The translations under genes were made by a program, and so were the position numbers. This document shows positions 1-8,051 of a stretch of DNA of 64,000 nt, in pieces. Each line of letters begins with the position of its first letter. Positions within the stretch are counted from its first letter, which is position 1. The notes under the pieces were generated by a model that worked only from the letters and a program-made list of their open reading frames with translations, was not told the origin of the DNA and made no database searches. Source of the DNA: Liminaster sp017519885 (GTDB taxonomy: Bacteria > Bacteroidota > Bacteroidia > Bacteroidales > UBA3663); contig JAFWRO010000015.1 of assembly GCA_017519885.1 (NCBI GenBank), forward strand, positions 305,507-369,506, in the 5' to 3' direction.

Positions 1-663
1 TCAAATAATGCTAATGGCCCAACACGCCGCGCATTCCTTACTGCTACAGCAACGGTGCTTGGAGCTTCTCTTGCCAAGGCTCAGGAGAAAACTACCGATG
101 GTGGATTGGCAGCAATTACAGGAAAGAACCGTCCAGAACGGAAACAACCGATTTGTCCTCCTGGCGCCATTAGCCTGAAGAACATGCAGCAGAAATGTAC
201 GGGATGTCAGCTTTGTGTCTCGGAATGTCCGAATGATGTGCTTCGTCCGAGCAATGACCTCATGCACATGATGATGCCTACAAGCAGTTACGAGCGCGGC
301 TTCTGTCGACCGGAATGTACTCGCTGCTCGGATGTTTGTCCTGCAGGAGCCATTGTCAAGTTCCCTGGTGACGAGAAGGAACGTCGTGCCGTGAAGTCGA
401 GCACAAAGATCGGTACGGCCCATTGGATCGCCGAAAACTGTATTGTCAACACCGATGGTGTGAGCTGCGGCCTTTGCAGCCGTCGTTGTCCGACCTCTGC
501 CATCAAGATGGTGCTCAGCGATCCCAACGATCGCAAGAGTTTGCGCATCCCTGCTGTCGACGAAGAGCGATGCATCGGATGTGGAGCTTGTGAGAACCTT
601 TGTCCTTCGCGCCCATTCTCAGCAATTTATGTTGAGGGCATAGATGTTCAACGTGAAATCTGA
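1..663 (+). CDS. Tat-exported polyferredoxin (NapG-like), 5' end missing
   Basis: The frame is open from the first base, so the true start lies outside the window; 220 residues are visible. A twin-arginine motif (TRRAFL, visible residues 8-13) followed by an Ala-rich hydrophobic stretch indicates export by the Tat pathway. Four cysteine groups follow, each of the 4Fe-4S ferredoxin kind: CTGCQLCVSECP, CRPECTRCSDVCP, CGLCSRRCP with an upstream Cys, and CIGCGACENLCP. This is the layout of NapG/MauM-type electron-transfer proteins. The next gene, 7 nt downstream, is also a Tat-type redox protein with ferredoxin clusters, so the two probably pass electrons between the quinone pool or another carrier and a periplasmic reductase. 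The family call is sure; the partner and substrate are unknown. Confidence 0.85.
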   Translation, partial: SNNANGPTRRAFLTATATVLGASLAKAQEKTTDGGLAAITGKNRPERKQPICPPGAISLKNMQQKCTGCQLCVSECPNDVLRPSNDLMHMMMPTSSYERGFCRPECTRCSDVCPAGAIVKFPGDEKERRAVKSSTKIGTAHWIAENCIVNTDGVSCGLCSRRCPTSAIKMVLSDPNDRKSLRIPAVDEERCIGCGACENLCPSRPFSAIYVEGIDVQREI

Positions 664-670
664 TTTGACT

Positions 671-2137
671 ATGGAAAAACATAATTTTATCAATAGGCGA
701 GAGTTTCTTCGTCGTTTAGGCTTAGGAAGTGCTGTTGTCGGAGCTGGAGTAGCTCTGCAGTCATGTACTGGAGGTGCCGTCAAGCCTCTGGATGTCATTG
801 GCGATTTTGATCCTTCGGGAAGTCCTTTCAGCGAGGATCAGTTGGGCGAGATGACCTATCGCATCAATCCTTTCACAGGAGACAAGGTTTCTATCCTAGG
901 TTATGGCATGATGCGTCTTCCTCAGATTTTAGGCAAGAATCTGGGACCTGGCGAAAATTCCATCGATCAAGAACAGACCAACAAGCTGGTGAAATATGCG
1001 TTGGATCATGGTGTGAATTATTTCGACACCAGTCCCGCTTATGGCAAGGGTTTCTCCGAGTTGGCTACAGGTACAGCCTTGAAGCAGTCGGGTTATCCTC
1101 GCAATAGCTATTATATCGCTACCAAGATGTCGAACTTCGCACCTCAGGACTGGACTACTAAAGCTTCGCAGGATATGTTCCATCGAAGCCTCAAGTTCTT
1201 ACAGACTGATTACATCGATTATTTGCTTCTGCATAGCATTGGTGGCACGGCTCGCGATGGAGGCAAGGAATTGGATGCCATCGAGACCTTTAACAAGCGT
1301 TTCATGGAGAATGGTATTCTTGATTGGCTTGTCGAACAAAAGAAGAAAGGCGTCATTCGTAATCTCGGCTTTAGTTTTCATGGAGATGTCAAGGTTTTTG
1401 ACATGGCGATGAAATGGCACGATGAAGGCAGATATCATTTTGACTTTGCACAGATACAGATGAACTATGTGGACTGGCTGCATGCTAAGGAACAAAATTC
1501 ACGTAACGTCAATGCCGAGTATTTATATACGGAATTGAACAAACGTGGAATTCCAGCAGTCATCATGGAGCCATTATTGGGAGGTCGTTTGAGCCGTCTG
1601 CCCAATCATGTCATTGCTCATTTCAAGAGCCGTGAACCTCAGATGAGTTCCGCTTCTTGGGCATTCCGTTTCTGCGGTCACTATGATGGAGTTCTCACAG
1701 CGCTTTCTGGTATGACTTATATGGAGCATTTGCAGGATAATCTGCGCACCTACAGCCCGATGAAGCCATTGACCGACGAAGATTTGGATTATCTTGAGGA
1801 GGCTGCCCAGCTGATTCTCAAGTACCCACTGATTCCGTGTAACGACTGCAATTATTGTATGCCTTGTCCTTACGGATTGGATATCCCCGCTATCTTCGTG
1901 CATTATAATAAATGTGTAAATGAGGGTTCCCTTCCTGCGGGCGAGGAGGATCCTAATTATGCCAAGTTGCGTCGCGATTACCTGATCTCTTACGATCGTG
2001 CTGTGCCCCGTTTACGCCAGGCAGATCATTGTGTTGGTTGTAACCAGTGTGAGCCGCATTGTCCGCAGAACATCAGGATATCGCGTCAGATGGAGCGTAT
2101 CAACAAGTTCGTTGAGGATTTGAAGCAAAATGCTTAA
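671..2137 (+). CDS. Tat-exported aldo/keto reductase with C-terminal 4Fe-4S clusters
   Basis: This 488-residue protein begins with a Tat signal (NRREFL, residues 8-13), a hydrophobic run and a Cys at residue 32 (ALQSC) that could be a lipobox. The middle is an aldo/keto-reductase barrel: GYGMMRLPQ, the DTSPAYGKG stretch with the catalytic-type Tyr, and YIDYLLLHS. The C-terminus carries CNDCNYCMPCPYGLDIP and CVGCNQCEPHCPQNI, cysteine groups typical of the ferredoxin-linked AKR subfamily. An in-frame ATG at 644 would overlap the upstream gene by 20 nt; the ATG at 671 puts the Tat motif at the usual distance from the start and is preferred. It is probably co-transcribed with the upstream polyferredoxin and ends in a strong hairpin. 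Substrate unknown. Confidence 0.88.
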   Translation: MEKHNFINRREFLRRLGLGSAVVGAGVALQSCTGGAVKPLDVIGDFDPSGSPFSEDQLGEMTYRINPFTGDKVSILGYGMMRLPQILGKNLGPGENSIDQEQTNKLVKYALDHGVNYFDTSPAYGKGFSELATGTALKQSGYPRNSYYIATKMSNFAPQDWTTKASQDMFHRSLKFLQTDYIDYLLLHSIGGTARDGGKELDAIETFNKRFMENGILDWLVEQKKKGVIRNLGFSFHGDVKVFDMAMKWHDEGRYHFDFAQIQMNYVDWLHAKEQNSRNVNAEYLYTELNKRGIPAVIMEPLLGGRLSRLPNHVIAHFKSREPQMSSASWAFRFCGHYDGVLTALSGMTYMEHLQDNLRTYSPMKPLTDEDLDYLEEAAQLILKYPLIPCNDCNYCMPCPYGLDIPAIFVHYNKCVNEGSLPAGEEDPNYAKLRRDYLISYDRAVPRLRQADHCVGCNQCEPHCPQNIRISRQMERINKFVEDLKQNA

Positions 2138-2142
2138 AGTAT

Positions 2143-2180
2143 AGGTTCGCCCAAAGTGATAGTTTGCTTTGGGCGAACCT
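2143..2180 (+). terminator. Strong perfect hairpin after the aldo/keto reductase gene
   Basis: A 14-bp perfect inverted repeat (AGGTTCGCCCAAAG and its complement) with a 10-nt loop lies 5 nt after the stop codon. There is no T-run on the 3' side, so it may stabilise the mRNA 3' end or end transcription without a classical U-tract. It separates the redox pair from the ABC transporter operon. Confidence 0.65.
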
Positions 2181-2230
2181 TCACATCTAAGTATTAATAG
2201 TCTAGTAATATATAATTAAGATCGAGATAA

Positions 2231-3100
2231 ATGTCTTCATTTATAGAAGTTGCCGATGTCTGTAAGAAATATGGCAATCATGTTGCCTTGAGCCATGTAA
2301 ATCTGAAAGTGCCCGATGGATCTATTTATGGACTGTTGGGTCCTAATGGTGCAGGTAAGACCAGTCTGATTCGCATCATCAATCGCATCACGCATGCCGA
2401 CAGTGGACAAGTGCTGATGCATGGCCGACCGATGACCGACGAAGATATCCGACATATCGGTTATCTTCCTGAGGAACGTGGCCTTTACAAGAAGATGAAG
2501 GTGCAGGACGAGATTGTTTATCTTGCTCGTCTTCGTGGACTTTCAAAGCATGATGCCATTGTACGGATGAAGGAGTGGCTTGAGCGTTTCGATCTTGGCA
2601 ATTGGCGCGACAAGAAGGTGGAACAATTGTCAAAGGGTATGGCCCAGAAGGTCCAGTTTATCGCAACGGTTATTCATCGTCCCCCGCTGCTTATCTTCGA
2701 CGAGCCGTTTTCTGGCTTTGATCCCGTCAATACCGAGCAACTAAAGCGTGAGATTATCCGTCTGAAGGAAGAGGGTGCTGCTATTCTTTTCTCCACGCAC
2801 AATATGTCATCAGTCGAGGAAGTTTGTCAGGAGATAACGCTCATCAACCATTCCGAGGTCGTCCTTCAAGGAAGGGTCGATGAGATTCGTCATAAATATC
2901 GTACTCATCAGTTCCGTGTCATGTTGGAGGACGGCCAGGAGTTCGATTATCAACTTCCTAAGGGCTTGCCTGTCCACGATGCTATTGCTCAACTTAATGC
3001 GCAGTATCCTCTGGCAGGTTTCCATGAGGTACTTCCCACGATGCAGCAGATTTTTATGCAGGCTGTTGGTGCGGCTGACAAACTGAAAGTCAATAGTTAA
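2231..3100 (+). CDS. ABC transporter ATP-binding protein (NatA-like)
   Basis: A 289-residue nucleotide-binding domain. It shows Walker A GPNGAGKT (residues about 37-44), the signature LSKGMAQK, Walker B LLIFDEP and the switch-His region FSTHNMSS. A further C-terminal stretch of about 70 residues is typical of the ABC-2 exporter ATPases (NatA/DrrA type) with a DUF4162-like tail. The gene directly downstream encodes the matching membrane subunit, so the two form an exporter, perhaps for sodium, a drug or a lipid. The start ATG follows an AT-rich leader; no convincing promoter box was seen. The substrate cannot be told from sequence. Confidence 0.9.
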   Translation: MSSFIEVADVCKKYGNHVALSHVNLKVPDGSIYGLLGPNGAGKTSLIRIINRITHADSGQVLMHGRPMTDEDIRHIGYLPEERGLYKKMKVQDEIVYLARLRGLSKHDAIVRMKEWLERFDLGNWRDKKVEQLSKGMAQKVQFIATVIHRPPLLIFDEPFSGFDPVNTEQLKREIIRLKEEGAAILFSTHNMSSVEEVCQEITLINHSEVVLQGRVDEIRHKYRTHQFRVMLEDGQEFDYQLPKGLPVHDAIAQLNAQYPLAGFHEVLPTMQQIFMQAVGAADKLKVNS

Positions 3101-3106
3101 CCTTTT

Positions 3107-3139
3107 TATAGTCACTATAGTTACTATATTTACTATATT
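3107..3139 (+). repeat. Four 9-bp near-repeats directly before a start codon
   Basis: TATAGTCAC, TATAGTTAC, TATATTTAC and a partial TATATT follow each other without gaps and end at the ATG of the permease gene at 3140. The units fill nearly the whole gap between the two ABC transporter genes, where a translation-initiation region would be. Slippage could change spacing and expression of the permease; this is a guess from position only. Confidence 0.6.
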
Positions 3140-4477
3140 ATGTCAAGACTTGGATTAATTGTTCAGCGGGAATACTTGCAGACGGTCGGGAAAAAGTCAT
3201 TCATTCTGACTACCTTGCTTGTGCCCATTCTTTCTATATTACTTTGTGTCGTTGCGCCTATCATGTTGAGCAGTGTTCGTAGCGATGACGAAAAGGTTGT
3301 GGCCGTTATTGATCAAAGCCCTGGGCAGACCTATGCTCCTTTGATAAAGGATGTCGATGAGTTTCATTTTGTTACCATTGCTCCTCAAGAAGCTGAGGAT
3401 GCTCATGCCGTGTATGTTGCTGGAGATCAGGATTACTATGCTCTGGTGGTTATTCCTGCTAATATCGACAGCACCTTGGAGTTCAGTATCTACAGCGAAT
3501 CTTCTGTCCCCCGGTCATTCAGTCGTGAGATAGAGCATTTCCTGCGTCCTGCATTGCGCAAGGCACGTATCGAAAGCTATGGTATTGAAAATCTTGAGGA
3601 GATAGTCAAGGATTGCGACGTCAATCTTCATGTGAATTCAGTCAAATGGGATGAACAGGGAGAAGAAAGCATTAGCAGTTCCGAACTGTCGTCGGTTCTT
3701 GGTCTGATTCTTGCCCTTGCCATTTATATGTTCGTGCTCTCTTATGGCGCCATGATCATGAGCGGTGTAGTGGAGGAGAAGACCAATCGTATTGTCGAGG
3801 TCATTGTCTCTTCTTGCAAGCCCTTGGAACTCATGTTGGGCAAGATTATTGGCGTGGCGCTTGTTGGCTTCACGCAGTTTGCCATTTGGGGAATTCTTTT
3901 GGGTGTGGGTGGTACCATTGCTGCCAGCATCTTTGGATTGAATATGTCACCCGAGATGATGTCTCCTATGGGATCTGCCGAAGCAATTGAGGCAATGGGT
4001 ACTTCAGGTGCTGCTCTTGATTCCGATATGAAGGAAATCTTACAGATGATTTTCAGCATCGATTACCCTCTGATTCTTTCATGTTTCGTACTTTATTTCA
4101 TTGGAGGATATCTTCTTTATGCAAGTCTTTTTGCAGCGTTTGGTTCAGCTGTTGATCAGCAGCAGGATACTTCCCAGTTTATGGGTCCGATTATGTTCTT
4201 CATGATTTTTGCACTTTATGCTGGCATGTTCTCGATGGAGAATCCCGATGGTCCACTGGCATGGTGGTGCTCGATGATTCCGTTCACATCTCCCATCACA
4301 ATGATGGTCCGTCTGCCCTACGATGTTCCAGCCTGGGAAGTCATAGTTTCTCTGGCCATCTTGTTTGTCACCGCGTTTATTGTGCTCTGGCTCGCCGCTC
4401 GCATCTATCGTACAGGAATACTCATGTACGGTAAGAAATTTGAGTGGAAAGAGGTCGTAAAATGGATACGCCAGTAG
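3140..4477 (+). CDS. ABC-2 type transporter permease (NatB-like)
   Basis: A 445-residue membrane protein. One transmembrane segment near the N-terminus (residues about 20-42, FILTTLLVPILSILLCVVAP) is followed by a soluble region of about 150 residues. A block of some five membrane segments then runs from about residue 190 to the end. The sequence GVVEEKTNRIVEVIVSS between the first segments of that block is typical of the NatB/ABC-2 permease family. It lies 39 nt after its ATPase gene and is followed by an intrinsic terminator, so the pair is a complete two-gene operon. Substrate unknown. Confidence 0.88.
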   Translation: MSRLGLIVQREYLQTVGKKSFILTTLLVPILSILLCVVAPIMLSSVRSDDEKVVAVIDQSPGQTYAPLIKDVDEFHFVTIAPQEAEDAHAVYVAGDQDYYALVVIPANIDSTLEFSIYSESSVPRSFSREIEHFLRPALRKARIESYGIENLEEIVKDCDVNLHVNSVKWDEQGEESISSSELSSVLGLILALAIYMFVLSYGAMIMSGVVEEKTNRIVEVIVSSCKPLELMLGKIIGVALVGFTQFAIWGILLGVGGTIAASIFGLNMSPEMMSPMGSAEAIEAMGTSGAALDSDMKEILQMIFSIDYPLILSCFVLYFIGGYLLYASLFAAFGSAVDQQQDTSQFMGPIMFFMIFALYAGMFSMENPDGPLAWWCSMIPFTSPITMMVRLPYDVPAWEVIVSLAILFVTAFIVLWLAARIYRTGILMYGKKFEWKEVVKWIRQ

Positions 4478-4501
4478 CTAAAATATATCTAAATTGACAA
4501 A

Positions 4502-4558
4502 ATTGCACTCCAAAATGATAAAAAGTTGATTTATTATTTTGGGGTGTGATTTTTTTTT
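4502..4558 (+). terminator. Rho-independent terminator of the ABC exporter operon
   Basis: CACTCCAAAAT (4506-4516) pairs with ATTTTGGGGTG (4536-4546), eleven pairs with one G-U, around a 19-nt loop. A run of nine T follows at about 4550-4558. The 3' arm and T-run overlap the promoter of the polysaccharide operon. Confidence 0.8.
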
Positions 4559-4568
4559 AATAAATTTG
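4538..4568 (+). promoter_or_regulatory. Bacteroidetes-type promoter of the polysaccharide operon
   Basis: TTTG at 4538-4541, a spacer of exactly 19 nt, then TAAATTTG at 4561-4568. This matches the Bacteroidetes primary sigma factor consensus (TTTG-N19-TAnnTTTG) at every fixed position. Initiation would fall near 4575, giving a leader of about 115 nt before the ATG at 4689. No antiterminator gene of the UpxY/NusG kind is present between promoter and first gene. Confidence 0.85.
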
Positions 4569-4688
4569 CACCACTTATGTGTATTATTTGCGTGGTTGTG
4601 CCATCCTTTGATGTGACATCCATTGCCGAAGGCGTGGAAAGACCATAATAATCCATCCTCCCTTGCAACAAATCAAATTTTATCAGAT

Positions 4689-5504
4689 ATGAAACGTTTC
4701 AACAAATTATGCGTTCTTTACGCTTCCTTTTTCTCTGTGGCGCTCTTATTGCTTTCGAGTTGTGCTACACCTTACAACATTACTTACTTCCAGGATATGC
4801 CGCTTGAACAGGAGGTAACGATTGCGAAACCTCAAGCCGTTGTATTTCAGGAAGGCGATGAAATCAGTATTCTCGTTTCAACACGTGATGCAGCTTTGTC
4901 TTCATTGTTCTCTTTGTATAGCAATTACTCTGTGGGAAGTGCTTCCGGAGGAACTGCAACAACAAATCGAAGGGATTCATATTATGTGGTAGCAGACGAT
5001 GGGTGTATTGATTTTCCTGTATTGGGTCGTATCTCCGTTGCAGGCAAAACACGTATTGAACTTGAACAATTCATCAAAAAGATGATTCAGGATCAGAATT
5101 TGGTGAAGGATCCTGTTGTTACTGTTGATTATAATAATCTATTCGTTACAGTTATTGGTTCTGCTGGAAGTGTTGGTCGTGTAAATATTGACCGTGACAA
5201 TTTTACACTAATTGATGCTATGGCGCAATCTGGCGATCTCCAGTTGACTGGTTTACGTGAGAATGTTAGAGTAATACGAGAAGTCGGTTCGGACAAGCGA
5301 ATTGCCTATGAGGTTAATTTCTGCTCAGCCGAAGATATCTATAATTCTCCCGTTTTTTATTTGCAACAGAATGACGTTATCTATGTTGAGCCAAACAACA
5401 AGGTGAAACGCACCACAACCCAATATGGTTCTCAGATGGTCAACTACACTTTTTGGGTAGGTATCGTCACAAGTATCTTTAGTCTGATTGCACTTTTCAA
5501 ATAA
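4689..5504 (+). CDS. Polysaccharide export outer-membrane lipoprotein (Wza-like)
   Basis: A 271-residue lipoprotein with a lipobox (LLSSC, Cys25) and a Poly_export domain (EGDEISILVSTRD onward) followed by a SLBB-like ligand-binding region (FVTVIGSAGSVGRV). A C-terminal hydrophobic segment (WVGIVTSIFSLIALF) could span the outer membrane, as the Wza C-terminal helix does. The ATG at 4689 is preferred over a TTG at 4623 because it begins a normal lipoprotein signal peptide. As first gene of the operon and 18 nt before the co-polymerase gene, it should form the outer-membrane channel through which the polymer leaves. It is shorter than E. coli Wza, as usual for Bacteroidetes homologues. Confidence 0.92.
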   Translation: MKRFNKLCVLYASFFSVALLLLSSCATPYNITYFQDMPLEQEVTIAKPQAVVFQEGDEISILVSTRDAALSSLFSLYSNYSVGSASGGTATTNRRDSYYVVADDGCIDFPVLGRISVAGKTRIELEQFIKKMIQDQNLVKDPVVTVDYNNLFVTVIGSAGSVGRVNIDRDNFTLIDAMAQSGDLQLTGLRENVRVIREVGSDKRIAYEVNFCSAEDIYNSPVFYLQQNDVIYVEPNNKVKRTTTQYGSQMVNYTFWVGIVTSIFSLIALFK

Positions 5505-5522
5505 TTTATAATATCTATCACG

Positions 5523-8051
5523 ATGCTTCCCAATAATAATCAACAGCAACCCCCTGTTCAGCAACAGACCACGACACAGTCTGTCGCTTCTACTCAGTCT
5601 TTGCGTATTTCAGATATCCTACTTATTCTCTTTTCTAACTGGTACTGGATCCTTTTATGTGTTATCCTAGGATACGGTGTTGCAAATATTTACCTTCGTA
5701 AAACTCGTCCCACCTATACCCGAAAAGCTTCTATTCTGTTGAAGGATATGAACAAAAGCAATGTCTTGGGTACAGCGGCTTATGGTTATAGTGATGCCAG
5801 TCTTTTGATACAGTCTGTCGATTTGACGAATGAAATATTTACCATCAAATCCCCAGTTGTAATGACCGAGGTCATTCGTCGGCTCAACCTTCAGATGCAA
5901 TATGAAATAGAAGGTACTTTTCGAAATGCAGTTCTATATGGCAGTAACCTTCCGATTGATATGAAGATGCTTGAGGCAAAGGAGCAGGAGTCAAGTAGCG
6001 TTACTATTACTTTCGACAACGATAGCACCTTTGTTTTAAACAATTTCGTTCGAAATGGTCGTGCCATAGAGACATCTCCTTTGTCTGGACAATTGGGACG
6101 AACAATTGCCACTCCAATTGGTAATATTGTTATTACCCCTACACCTTATTTTTATAAGCCGGAACGTCCTATTGTCGTCTCTCATTTACGTGCTCAAGCC
6201 GCATTGTCAAAGTATTCTACTGAGTTGAAAGTAAAATCTGAAGCTGGTTCAACGATTATCAATCTTGAAGTAAAAGATAATGATATTCAACGAGCTGAAG
6301 AGATATTATACAGTGTTATCGCCATTTATAATGAGCAATGGATGGATGACCGCAATCAGGTTTCTATTAGTACTAATCAGTTTATAAGTGAACGTTTAAA
6401 TGTGATTGAGAATGAATTGGGAAGCGTAGATAGCAACATTTCTGATTACAAATCAGATAATCTGATTATTGGTAATGCTGAAGCTATGGCTGGCATGTAT
6501 GTTAGTCAGGCACAATCGGCTAGTAGTCAAATTGTTGACTATAATAATCAACTTTACATGGCACGCTCTTTACGCAGTTATCTGACTAATGAAAACAATT
6601 TTACACAATTGTTGCCAGCAAGTCAGGGATTGAGTAATGCAAGTATCACTGGTCAGATTAGTCAGTATAATGGACTACTAATGCGCCGCAATAATTTGGT
6701 ATCTGCTAGTTCTTTGGAGAATCCTATTGTTAAGGATATTGATGCTCAGTTGGCAGCACTTCGTGCAACGATGATTAACTCTATAGATAACCATATTGAT
6801 GAATTGAATCTATATATTCGTTCTGCCCAAGGTGTACGTGCTCAAAGCAATGTCAAAGTTGCGGCTTCTCCTTCACAAAACAAATATCTTCTCTCTATCG
6901 AACGTCAGCAGAAGGTGAAGGAGTCGCTTTACTTGTTCCTTCTTCAGAAACGTGAGGAAAATGAACTGTCGCAGGCCTTCACAGCTTATAACAATCGAGT
7001 TGTTACGCCTCCTTCAGGCAGTAATACTCCTACCTCTCCTGTAGCCATGAGAGTTTACTTGATTTGTATGCTTGTTGGCCTTCTTATTCCGATAGCTTTT
7101 CTTATCCTTCGCGAAGTTGCCAATACGTCTGTTCGTGGCCGTAAGGATTTGGAAAACTTGAATATTCCTTTCCTCGGAGAATTGCCGTTGGTGGATAATC
7201 GTTCACGCATTTCTCGTTTTGTCGCCAAGATGAAGGAATTGTTCAAGGGCAGAAAACATCGTGAGGATAAGACGCTTCATATAGTGGTCAAGGAGAACAG
7301 TACGAATGTGATGAACGAGGCATTCCGCGTGATCCGCACCAACATGGAATTTGTGGCAGGTAGGACCGATGAAGCACGTGTCATTATGCTGACATCTTTC
7401 AACCCGAACTCCGGCAAGACCTTCATCGTGGGCAACCTTGGTTTGGCTTTGACGTTTAAGAAAAAGAAGGTCCTTGTAATCGATTTGGATATGCGAAAGC
7501 GTTCTCTTTCCGCACTCGTTGGCAAGCATTCTAAAGGTTTGTCAAATTATTTGGGTGGTTATATTGACGATTTCCGTGATTTGATCAAGCCAGTTCCAGA
7601 GGTTCCAGATTTAAAGGTCCTTCCAGCAGGAAAAGTTCCACCGAATCCAACTGAATTGCTTTACGATCAGAAATTGGATGATCTCATCAACTCTGTTCGC
7701 AAGGAATACGATTATATTTTCCTCGATTGTCCTCCACTCGAAATCGTAGCTGACGCAACGATTATTTCTCGCTTGGCCGATATGACCATCTTCGTCGTTC
7801 GTGCTGAAGCCCTGCAGCTTTCAGCTCTTCCCGATGTACAGAAGTATTACGATGAGAATCGCCTGCCCAAGATGACAATCTTGCTTAATGCTCCTACCGA
7901 TGCCTTCAGTCGCTATGGTTATCACAAGTATGGTAGCCGTTACGGTTATTCATACGGTTATGGTCGCAGTTATTCTTACGGCTATGGCTATGGTTACGCT
8001 TATGGATACAATCGAGATAAAGAAAACGAGGGTGACGAGAAGGACGAATAA
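5523..8051 (+). CDS. Polysaccharide co-polymerase / BY-kinase (Wzc-like)
   Basis: An 842-residue inner-membrane protein. A Wzz domain starts with a membrane segment at about residues 30-55 (WYWILLCVILGYGVANIYL). A long periplasmic region follows, then a second membrane segment at about 508-530, then a cytoplasmic CpsD-type tyrosine kinase. The kinase shows Walker A (NPNSGKT), Walker A' (VLVIDLDMRKRSL) and Walker B (YIFLDCPP). The C-terminus has a striking tail with about 14 tyrosines alternating with Gly, Ser and Arg, the expected autophosphorylation cluster. The protein controls chain length and couples polymerisation to export through the Wza-like channel upstream. Its stop codon overlaps the start of the flippase gene by one base. 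Confidence 0.93.
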   Translation: MLPNNNQQQPPVQQQTTTQSVASTQSLRISDILLILFSNWYWILLCVILGYGVANIYLRKTRPTYTRKASILLKDMNKSNVLGTAAYGYSDASLLIQSVDLTNEIFTIKSPVVMTEVIRRLNLQMQYEIEGTFRNAVLYGSNLPIDMKMLEAKEQESSSVTITFDNDSTFVLNNFVRNGRAIETSPLSGQLGRTIATPIGNIVITPTPYFYKPERPIVVSHLRAQAALSKYSTELKVKSEAGSTIINLEVKDNDIQRAEEILYSVIAIYNEQWMDDRNQVSISTNQFISERLNVIENELGSVDSNISDYKSDNLIIGNAEAMAGMYVSQAQSASSQIVDYNNQLYMARSLRSYLTNENNFTQLLPASQGLSNASITGQISQYNGLLMRRNNLVSASSLENPIVKDIDAQLAALRATMINSIDNHIDELNLYIRSAQGVRAQSNVKVAASPSQNKYLLSIERQQKVKESLYLFLLQKREENELSQAFTAYNNRVVTPPSGSNTPTSPVAMRVYLICMLVGLLIPIAFLILREVANTSVRGRKDLENLNIPFLGELPLVDNRSRISRFVAKMKELFKGRKHREDKTLHIVVKENSTNVMNEAFRVIRTNMEFVAGRTDEARVIMLTSFNPNSGKTFIVGNLGLALTFKKKKVLVIDLDMRKRSLSALVGKHSKGLSNYLGGYIDDFRDLIKPVPEVPDLKVLPAGKVPPNPTELLYDQKLDDLINSVRKEYDYIFLDCPPLEIVADATIISRLADMTIFVVRAEALQLSALPDVQKYYDENRLPKMTILLNAPTDAFSRYGYHKYGSRYGYSYGYGRSYSYGYGYGYAYGYNRDKENEGDEKDE

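Noticed and set aside
4569..4688. Riboswitch or leader peptide in the capsule leader
   Set aside because: The 120-nt leader shows no conserved riboswitch core or clear small gene. A TTG-started extension of the lipoprotein (from 4623) would destroy the signal peptide.
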